From: Desulfovibrio sp.
Lineage (GTDB): Bacteria > Bacillota > Dethiobacteria > DTU022 > UBA8154
Reading direction: 5' to 3'
Assembly: GCA_020060185.1 (NCBI GenBank)
Contig: JAGVAS010000147.1
Span: 1-47,773 of the forward strand
Length of the DNA stretch: 47,773 nucleotides
Of this stretch, positions 42,403 to 47,773 are shown in pieces. The notes beneath the pieces are model-generated. The model was not told where the DNA came from. It saw only the letters and a program-made list of their open reading frames with translations, and did not search any database. Both the position numbers and the translations under genes were made by a program. Each line of letters opens with the position of its first letter. Position 1 is the first letter of the stretch.

Positions 42403-43503
42403 TTAAACTCTGGCGCTTGCTTTATTCTTCTGCTTCACAATTTGGTAAATTCCATACGTTAGTAAAGGAATTATATAAACAATGAAAAATGCCCAGGACA
42501 TTGTTCCGTAACCTTTGCCAATTAAACCCACGATACCAACTGTACCAAGGATGACAGCTAAAAGAATACTCCCCACACCGATAACCCCACGTAAAGGTTT
42601 GCTTAAGGTAGTACCTTTAGTTTCTTCTAAGTACGCATCAATCCGTTCGATAACGCCCTGAATAAAACCGGCACCGGTCTCTATAAATGTTCCGAACAAA
42701 CCGATGATGTATATAATTAGGAGCCAAGTCAGACCTAGTTGACCGATTATCCAGTAAACCGGCAGGTCCTGGTTTATTATATCAGGGTAGGTTCCCATAA
42801 AGGTTAAATGGAAAAGAAAAGCAGGAATCATAACAATAAACGGTGCAATAATACCTGCTGTAATAGCTTCACGCCGGGTTTCAATGGCCCTGGTTGAAAA
42901 AAGGATGGCTGGTACAATAGCAAGGTTGTACCAGGAGTATCTGAAGCCACCGAGTGCCCAACCAGGCATGATTTCCCCCTGCCCTAGACCCCCAAACCTG
43001 GAAATGGCAGCAATGAAATAAATGATAAAAATAGCATAAAGGACAAAAGACCAGTACGCTAGTGATTTAGTAATGGTTTCTCTTCCATAAAAGTTTAATA
43101 TACCAACAAGAATAATCATACCGGCCATTCCAACTGCATAGGGGATGTTAAAATAATTCTGCAATATTGTTCCCGCAGCAGATCCTATAACGGCCAGCAC
43201 AAGAATTAGTAACAGGATATAGACAATCTCGTATACGATAAAGCCAGGGCCTAATAGTTTTTTAAAAAATGTTCTGTAATCATAAACCTGAAAAAGACGC
43301 GCAAACTCATAAGTAACAGTAGTAACAACTGCAAAAAATATAATAGCAATGACCATTCCTAAAAGGCCGCCTATAGGGCCATACTGGGTAAAAAATTCCA
43401 CTAACTCTCTCCCGGTTCCATAACCCCCGGCAACAATAACCGACTGTAGAATAATACCCGGCACCAGGTAGACTCTAAAAAAACGCGTGTCCATAAATTT
43501 CAT
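42403..43503 (-). CDS. YkvI-like membrane transporter (APC-type, COG3949)
   Basis: About ten membrane helices in 366 aa, with an N-terminal 'VIVAGGYGTGRELVEFFTQYG' region (given in parts: 'GGYGTGRE') that resembles the unwound first helix of LeuT/APC-fold transporters, as in YkvI-type proteins. ATG 43503 (MKFMDTRFF) follows AAGGAGGG by about 7 nt; the longer frame starts upstream of that ribosome site. It lies 54 bp downstream of the opine-dehydrogenase-like gene, so it probably moves the substrate or product of that enzyme. Substrate unknown. Confidence 0.75.
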   Translation of the reverse strand: MKFMDTRFFRVYLVPGIILQSVIVAGGYGTGRELVEFFTQYGPIGGLLGMVIAIIFFAVVTTVTYEFARLFQVYDYRTFFKKLLGPGFIVYEIVYILLLILVLAVIGSAAGTILQNYFNIPYAVGMAGMIILVGILNFYGRETITKSLAYWSFVLYAIFIIYFIAAISRFGGLGQGEIMPGWALGGFRYSWYNLAIVPAILFSTRAIETRREAITAGIIAPFIVMIPAFLFHLTFMGTYPDIINQDLPVYWIIGQLGLTWLLIIYIIGLFGTFIETGAGFIQGVIERIDAYLEETKGTTLSKPLRGVIGVGSILLAVILGTVGIVGLIGKGYGTMSWAFFIVYIIPLLTYGIYQIVKQKNKASARV

Positions 43504-43557
43504 TATTTTTCCCTCCTTGTACAATATAGTTACATCAACCCATGTAATGCTAAACTT

Positions 43558-44634
43558 TCAATCACCACCTTTTTCGATAAAATCAAGAAGCTGCCTGGAG
43601 CTCCAATCCTTAATTCCCAGATTTTCTGTTGTTCGCCCTTCCTTAACATAATCAGCACTATTAATAATTGAAGATAACTTGATTAGTGAGTCACAAACGG
43701 GTGTATCAACTCCTGCAAGTTTTCCCAAAGAAGAATAAAAAACCATTCCATAAGGAACGTCCTCCGTTATGTACCTTTCATTCATAGCTAAGGGACCGCG
43801 CATTTTCTGCCCGGCTTCCAGGGCACCCGGTCCAAATTGATCTTTAAAAACGTCGTTTGTATCTGGATCAAGCTGGTAGTGTGGCTCATCTAAGCCAAAA
43901 GCTTTTCTAACCGCAACCCGCTCCCTATCAGCTGCAACCTGAACCTTACGAACTGACTTTGACATCCCTTCCAAATAAAGATAGAAGTCATCTGCGTACT
44001 CAATTCTGCCCGTATTAAGAATGGTAGGGGCTACATGAATGATTGGATTAGTGTTACTCAAGGCAGCGTCAAGTATGTTCTTACAGGGAGCTGTTTCAGG
44101 GAACAATTTGCGAAAGATCTCTACTACTTCTAAGGTCCTGCTGGTGGGTAATACTCCCATTGGTAAGTTAATTGTTCGTATATGAACTATTACCTTGTTG
44201 TCTCCAGCAGTTCTGGCACCGTAGGGTAGAGTTGAAGTTTCGGCTACAGCAAAACCATTACCACGGTTATGCTCTAACAGTTTTTTGTAAAGGATAAAGC
44301 TTCCAAAACCTCCAGGCACCACAAAAATAATTTGCCCGGGGCGTAAATAACGAGCACAAAGCTCTGCCATGCTTTCGTGAGCAAAAGCAGGAACCACGAT
44401 TATCACATAATCTACACCCTCCATAGCTTCAGATATGTCAGTTGTAGCCATTTTCAATTTAGCTTTACCTTCCCTGGCTGCTCCCACAATCTCAATAGTA
44501 CGGGTTTCTTTTATTTTTTTAAATGATTCTTCAAACTCAGGTACCTGGTAGAGATTAACCTCATGACCAGCAAGAGTAAGATCTGCACTCATAGCAACTC
44601 CGCCATGGCCTGCCCCTAAAACTGCAACCTTCAT
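43558..44634 (-). CDS. Opine/octopine dehydrogenase family NAD(P) oxidoreductase
   Basis: The 358 aa protein has an N-terminal Rossmann domain with 'LGAGHGGVAMSADL' (GAGHGG at 7-12) and a C-terminal helical domain with 'NTNPIIHVAPTILNTGRIEY', the catalytic region of the octopine/nopaline dehydrogenase family (His in 'IIHVAP'). Such enzymes make or break N-(carboxyalkyl)amino acids, or act on related beta-hydroxy acids. It is controlled by a -24/-12 promoter and a dedicated activator just upstream and is followed by a transporter. That layout suits catabolism of an imported opine or amino acid derivative. Confidence 0.85.
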   Translation of the reverse strand: MKVAVLGAGHGGVAMSADLTLAGHEVNLYQVPEFEESFKKIKETRTIEIVGAAREGKAKLKMATTDISEAMEGVDYVIIVVPAFAHESMAELCARYLRPGQIIFVVPGGFGSFILYKKLLEHNRGNGFAVAETSTLPYGARTAGDNKVIVHIRTINLPMGVLPTSRTLEVVEIFRKLFPETAPCKNILDAALSNTNPIIHVAPTILNTGRIEYADDFYLYLEGMSKSVRKVQVAADRERVAVRKAFGLDEPHYQLDPDTNDVFKDQFGPGALEAGQKMRGPLAMNERYITEDVPYGMVFYSSLGKLAGVDTPVCDSLIKLSSIINSADYVKEGRTTENLGIKDWSSRQLLDFIEKGGD

Positions 44635-44827
44635 ACTTTCACTCCCTAATTTTTATTCTTAAGCTTATTAATGCACCCATTGAAGGCCTCTAATTAATCC
44701 CCCGGACAAATAACACAAAACAGGCCCTGTTATACCTAAATCATTGCCTGGTTAGAGGCAAATAAGTTTGTACTTTTATTGCCCCCCTTTTGTTATTAAA
44801 TTTTTAAACATCATATTTACTTTTAAG

Positions 44828-44843
44828 TGCAAAAATTATACCA
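44828..44843 (-). promoter_or_regulatory. Sigma-54 promoter (-24/-12)
   Basis: On the minus strand the sequence is TGGTATAATTTTTGCA: TGG and TTGCA with the fixed 10-nt gap between GG and GC, as in the TGGCAC-N5-TTGCA consensus. It lies upstream of the opine-dehydrogenase gene and downstream of a sigma-54 activator gene, which supports the call. Confidence 0.78.
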
Positions 44844-44901
44844 AGCTGTAAAATGAATAAAAAACCAACTTTAGTTAAGTATAGCGAATTAAATAGCTTC
44901 T

Positions 44902-44932
44902 TTTTGATACTTAAAGGTATCAAAATGATACC
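44902..44932 (-). promoter_or_regulatory. Probable upstream activator site for the sigma-54 regulator
   Basis: TTTTGATAC (44902-44910) and GTATCAAAA (44917-44925) form a perfect 9-bp palindrome with a 6-nt centre, and a further TGATACC half-site follows at 44926-44932. It is about 60 bp upstream of the -24 element, a typical place for an enhancer-binding protein. Confidence 0.65.
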
Positions 44933-45033
44933 TGTTCTCTCTATAAACAAAAGAAAGTCAGGCTTTTATCACTGGGAAAAACCCGGCTTTTTAAATAAAA
45001 TATATTCATTTTTAAACTCAAATTATGATGAAA

Positions 45034-46764
45034 CTAACGAAGAGAGTCCTTTTGAAGCTCCGCTAATTCATATTTTTTAATTTTACGGTATAAGCTGGCA
45101 ATTCCAATCCCAAGTTCCCGGGCTGCATTTTCTTTACCCTTTTTACTCCAGCCATATCTGTTTAAAGCCTGTATAATTGTTATCTTTTCAATATTATCCA
45201 GGTTTATGCCTGTATTTTGACTGTTAAGATCAAATAGATACTCAGGTAAGCTATTTAGAGTTATGAAAGAAGAACTTTCCATAATAATTGCGTGATAGAT
45301 AACACTTTGTAACTCACGAACGTTTCCAGGCCAACTGTAACCTAAGAAGAACTTTTCAGATTCCGGCGTTAAACCTGTAATTCTTTTACCCAATGTTGAA
45401 GAATATTTCTCCAAGAATAGTTTTGCAAGTAAGATTATGTCTTGGGGTCGTTCGCGTAAGGGAGGAATAGTAAGGGAAATTACATTTAAGCGCCAGTATA
45501 AGTCTTCCCGGAAAACTCCCTCAGATACTAATTCTTTTATATTTTGGTTGGTTGCAGCAATAAAACGTACATCTAAAGGAACCAGACGCAGACCGCCAAT
45601 TCTTCTAATTTGCCGTTCTTCCAGGACCCGGAGAATTTTAACCTGTAAACTTAAGGATAAATCAGCAATTTCATCTAGAAAAACAGTACCAGTGTGAGCT
45701 TCTTCCAGTAATCCCGGCTTTCCTTCCGGTTTGCATCCGGTAAAGGCGCCTTTTTCGTATCCAAATAGTTCTGCTTCAAGTAAGTTTTCAGGTATAGCAC
45801 CACAATTTACGGCAATAAAAGGACCTTTATTCCTATAACTGAAATTATGAATTTTACGTGCAAAAAGTTCTTTTCCTGTTCCTGTTTCTCCTAAAAGGAG
45901 AACTGTTGCATCTGTATAAGCAAGCGTTTCAGCCTTTTGCTTCAATTTGAGAATAGCAGGACTTTGCCCGACAATTTCCTTAAACTCACGTTCATTTGTT
46001 TCTGTAACAGTTTTTCCCAGGCTGATTATGACACCTTGGACTTCTTGATCTATTACTACTGGATAAAAACTTCCCTGAAATATTTTCGGGCCAATTTTTT
46101 GCTGGAAAGGTTGGGGTTTGTTTTGTAATGGCTCTTGATAAGAAAAAGTTTGTGTGATTAATTTTTTACTAAATTTTTCCATCATTTTGCCAACCTGCCA
46201 TTTAGCCTTCTCATTGAAAATGATTTTAGATGTAGGAATGTCTAATACTATTAGGCCTTTCGAAGATAAATCCAGTAATTTTTGTAAGTAATTAAAAAAT
46301 ATGTCATTATTAGCACTAAACTGGTTTTGTTGAAAACGAAATTCTAACATCCTGATTAGCTGGTTGGCCATTAGTGACATCGTAGGATAATTTTTCATGA
46401 GTATATCTCTCTGCTGATTATTATAAGCAATAAAAGCCCACAGTCCTTTAACCCGATCCTTGTATTTAATAGGAATTGCAAGGGTTGATTCAATTTTACA
46501 TTCGTTCTTATATTGGCATTTATGGCAGGAAGGACTTGCATTTCGACTTTTCATGAAAAGTTGATGCTTACTCTTGATAATTTGAGAAGTAAGGCTTGGA
46601 AAAGAATAATTATACCCCTGTTCCTTTTGAAAAAGCCCAGTACCGGCAATATTTTCACAATTCTCATCGACAAAACCTATCTCGACTCCTAAAATAGGGG
46701 CTAAAGTAGTAGCAAGGTCTTGTAAATCATTTTTAAGATCCCCGAGTTGCGTCACGTCAATCAC
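45034..46764 (-). CDS. Sigma-54-dependent transcriptional activator
   Basis: The 576 aa protein has a sensory N-terminus, an AAA+ core and a Fis-type HTH. The sensor (about 1-145) is GAF-like and carries C80, C83 and C89 in 'SCHKCQYKNEC', possibly a metal, Fe-S or redox site; a PAS-like segment follows (160-250). The AAA+ domain has Walker A 'GETGTGKE' (292-299), the sigma-54 contact loop GAFTGC (339-344, a variant of GAFTGA), Walker B 'GTVFLDEIADL' and 'WPGNVRELQ'. The C-terminal HTH is 'NAARELGIGIASLYRKIKKY'. GTG 46764 or, with better ribosome-site spacing, GTG 46755 is the start. It should control the divergently spaced but co-oriented dehydrogenase operon. Confidence 0.92.
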   Translation of the reverse strand: MIDVTQLGDLKNDLQDLATTLAPILGVEIGFVDENCENIAGTGLFQKEQGYNYSFPSLTSQIIKSKHQLFMKSRNASPSCHKCQYKNECKIESTLAIPIKYKDRVKGLWAFIAYNNQQRDILMKNYPTMSLMANQLIRMLEFRFQQNQFSANNDIFFNYLQKLLDLSSKGLIVLDIPTSKIIFNEKAKWQVGKMMEKFSKKLITQTFSYQEPLQNKPQPFQQKIGPKIFQGSFYPVVIDQEVQGVIISLGKTVTETNEREFKEIVGQSPAILKLKQKAETLAYTDATVLLLGETGTGKELFARKIHNFSYRNKGPFIAVNCGAIPENLLEAELFGYEKGAFTGCKPEGKPGLLEEAHTGTVFLDEIADLSLSLQVKILRVLEERQIRRIGGLRLVPLDVRFIAATNQNIKELVSEGVFREDLYWRLNVISLTIPPLRERPQDIILLAKLFLEKYSSTLGKRITGLTPESEKFFLGYSWPGNVRELQSVIYHAIIMESSSFITLNSLPEYLFDLNSQNTGINLDNIEKITIIQALNRYGWSKKGKENAARELGIGIASLYRKIKKYELAELQKDSLR

Positions 46765-47037
46765 ACCTTACAGTTATTTTATATGAAAAATTCCTTAGTA
46801 AAAGTCTGTTGAGCTGGGTGGTTGTACAACGATTGTCAATTTCTTCTGAAATTCTATCGAAAAAAATCATGTTCTTTTTGCTAAAGAAACTATTAAAAAA
46901 TATGAATAAAAAAACTATTCATTCTCTAGCCAATATATCATATTTTAAGAAAAATTTCACTTGAAAATTGTTCTGCATTCTGCATTCTGTATTTATTATT
47001 TAAAAGCTTTCTCTAAAAAGTGCCCAAATCAGGAATC
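46765..47037. other. A/T-rich intergenic region
   Basis: No gene. GTTGTACAAC (about 46831-46840) is a perfect 10-bp palindrome near the start of the sigma-54 activator gene and could be an operator. A triple ATTCTGC/ATTCTGC/ATTCTGT repeat lies near 46974-46991. Base composition is much more A/T-rich than in the aro region. Confidence 0.4.
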
Positions 47038-47065
47038 TTGACAAATTTATACATAATATGATAAA
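47038..47065 (+). promoter_or_regulatory. Probable promoter of the c-di-GMP riboswitch transcript
   Basis: TTGACA (47038-47043) is followed 16 nt later by GATAAA (47060-47065), about 25 nt before the riboswitch. Confidence 0.5.
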
Positions 47066-47090
47066 ACATTATTATAAAACAAAGAAAATA

Positions 47091-47178
47091 TAAACGATAA
47101 AGGCAAAACTACCGAAAGGTAGTGACGCAAAGCTATGGGGCTAATACGAACCATAAGTGCCAGCCAGCTGCCGTTGCA
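47091..47178 (+). promoter_or_regulatory. Cyclic di-GMP-I riboswitch aptamer (GEMM-I)
   Basis: The hallmark blocks are in order: AAAGGCAAA, a stem capped by a GAAA tetraloop (CTACC-GAAA-GGTAG), GTGACGCAAAGC, a second stem with GGGGCTAATACG, and AAGTGCCAGCCAGCTGCCG closing the fold. These fit the c-di-GMP-I consensus closely. It sits in a long 5' leader about 430 nt upstream of the next gene. Confidence 0.93.
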
Positions 47179-47189
47179 TAAATAAAAAT

Positions 47190-47222
47190 GCTCACCTTTG
47201 TCCAACGGCAGGTGGGCTTTAT
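47190..47222 (+). terminator. Expression-platform terminator of the riboswitch
   Basis: GCTCACCT (47190-47197) pairs with AGGTGGGC (47210-47217), followed by TTTATT. CTGCCGTTG at the aptamer's 3' edge (47168-47176) is fully complementary to CAACGGCAG (47203-47211), which overlaps the terminator stem, so the two pairings exclude each other. Ligand binding that holds the aptamer's 3' strand would favour termination. Confidence 0.8.
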
Positions 47223-47350
47223 TAATTTCCAAAAGACTTTATGTTTTCTAAAGTACACTTTGGTGGTAATTGCTATGAGTTACTCTCAAAATTTATTTGT
47301 ATATAATTTTAAAATTAACGAAATATACATGCATTTTGACATAACGAGCT

Positions 47351-47387
47351 ATCTCTTTAATTTTTTTAATAAAAAAATTAAAGAGAT
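47351..47387 (+). repeat. Perfect 17-bp A/T-rich inverted repeat
   Basis: ATCTCTTTAATTTTTTT (47351-47367), 3-nt loop, then AAAAAAATTAAAGAGAT (47371-47387). Both strands have a T-run inside the stem, so it could terminate in either direction or be a small mobile-element remnant. Confidence 0.85.
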
Positions 47388-47421
47388 ACGTGATATTTTA
47401 AAAGAATTGGCACGAAATTTG

Positions 47422-47497
<76 letters not shown>

Positions 47498-47607
47498 ATT
47501 CCTCTAGAAAACTCTACTTTTTGGATATCAAATATTAATATAGTTAAAGAACCTAAAAATTATCCTATTTTTGGGTTTTTATTTTGTAGAAGAAAGGGGG
47601 AAAGAGA

Positions 47608-47773
47608 ATGTACATAAAAAATACCGCCATAAAAGATCTTGTAGATGCAATTTTAAAAATGAGTTTAACAGATGACCAGGTTCTTTTTATCATGCTTGGA
47701 GAAAAAAACAGCTTAAATGTACTACAGCTTATTCAAACATTAAATGAGCTGAACATTAGCTTTTTTGGAGGAA
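47608..47773 (+). CDS. Start of a FIST-domain-like protein (cut by window end)
   Basis: ATG 47608 follows AAAGGGGGAAAGAG. The visible 55 residues begin MYIKNTAIKDLVDAILKMSL and include 'LGEKNSLNVLQLIQTLNELN' and 'ISFFGG'. The last part resembles FIST-type signalling/sensor proteins in which a small-number helix precedes 'FFGGIFP'. The gene lies downstream of the c-di-GMP riboswitch, so its expression should depend on that second messenger. The family call is tentative because only the N-terminus is present. Confidence 0.5.
   Translation, partial: MYIKNTAIKDLVDAILKMSLTDDQVLFIMLGEKNSLNVLQLIQTLNELNISFFGG

Larger units (their letters stand above)
44635..45033. other. Control region of the sigma-54 operon
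   Basis: About 400 bp with no credible gene; a 75-codon plus-strand frame at 44853-45080 runs into the end of the activator gene and is rejected. The segment contains the -24/-12 promoter and the palindromic probable activator site listed separately, plus a leader of about 190 nt before the dehydrogenase start. Confidence 0.7.

Noticed and set aside
44853-45080. Plus-strand ORF in the sigma-54 control region
   Set aside because: It spans the promoter and palindrome and runs antisense into the activator gene.

Overview
The window looks like chromosomal DNA of an anaerobic, probably spore-forming member of the Clostridia (Peptococcaceae / Desulfotomaculum-Pelotomaculum-Thermincola type). The grounds are strong Gram-positive Shine-Dalgarno sites, frequent TTG/GTG starts, four T-box leaders, a NiaR-type repressor, a DUF1657 protein of the kind found in spore formers, FmdE, a menaquinone methyltransferase and LarB/LarE. 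The genus is an inference; no rRNA or tRNA gene is present.

Layout. 0.2-1.9 kb: small membrane proteins and menG. 2.2-3.8 kb: larB-larE (nickel-pincer cofactor synthesis). 4.0-8.9 kb: a Trp T-box, a putative Trp-codon leader peptide, then trpD-trpC-trpF copies with altered active-site motifs, followed by ordinary trpB-trpA. 9.0-11.4 kb (minus strand): a Phe T-box, then DAHP synthase and pheA. 11.5-15.5 kb: niaR and nadABC. 15.5-20.6 kb: a Tyr T-box, then a second DAHP synthase, tyrA, a remnant of aroA, aroC and aroB. 20.7-27.8 kb: a second Trp T-box, then canonical trpEGDCF, aroE, aroK and aroQ. 27.8-34.7 kb: FmdE plus a peptide/nickel-type ABC importer, apparently inserted between aroQ and aroH because the 3' end of aroQ is repeated on the far side. 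34.8-36.6 kb: aroH, a membrane/coiled-coil gene with a probable frameshift, fxsA, and the tail of a ClpP-class protease gene. 36.6-39.4 kb: an MFS transporter gene cut by an ISKra4-like element. 39.5-41.7 kb (minus): ABC-type ATPase, HypB/CobW-like GTPase and Fe-S protein, which looks like a metallocentre-maturation module. 42.0 kb: DUF1657. 42.4-46.8 kb (minus): a sigma-54 activator, its probable operator and a -24/-12 promoter, an opine-dehydrogenase-like enzyme and a permease. 46.8-47.8 kb: a c-di-GMP-I riboswitch with a terminator/antiterminator platform, a low-complexity leader, and the start of a FIST-like gene.

How the genes work together. All shikimate steps from DAHP to chorismate are present except a functional aroA, together with all branches to Phe, Tyr and Trp. 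Regulation is split by end product: the specifier codons read TTC (Phe DAHP synthase and pheA), TAC (Tyr DAHP synthase and tyrA) and TGG twice (both trp operons). The T-box base that pairs with the tRNA discriminator agrees in each case (TGGT for Phe and Tyr, TGGC for Trp). Tryptophan synthesis needs both trp operons, since only one carries trpEG and only the other carries trpBA, yet trpDCF is duplicated. The copies next to trpBA have diverged at substrate and catalytic positions. That duplicated set, with its leader peptide, and the ATPase/GTPase/Fe-S module are the best candidates for something undescribed.
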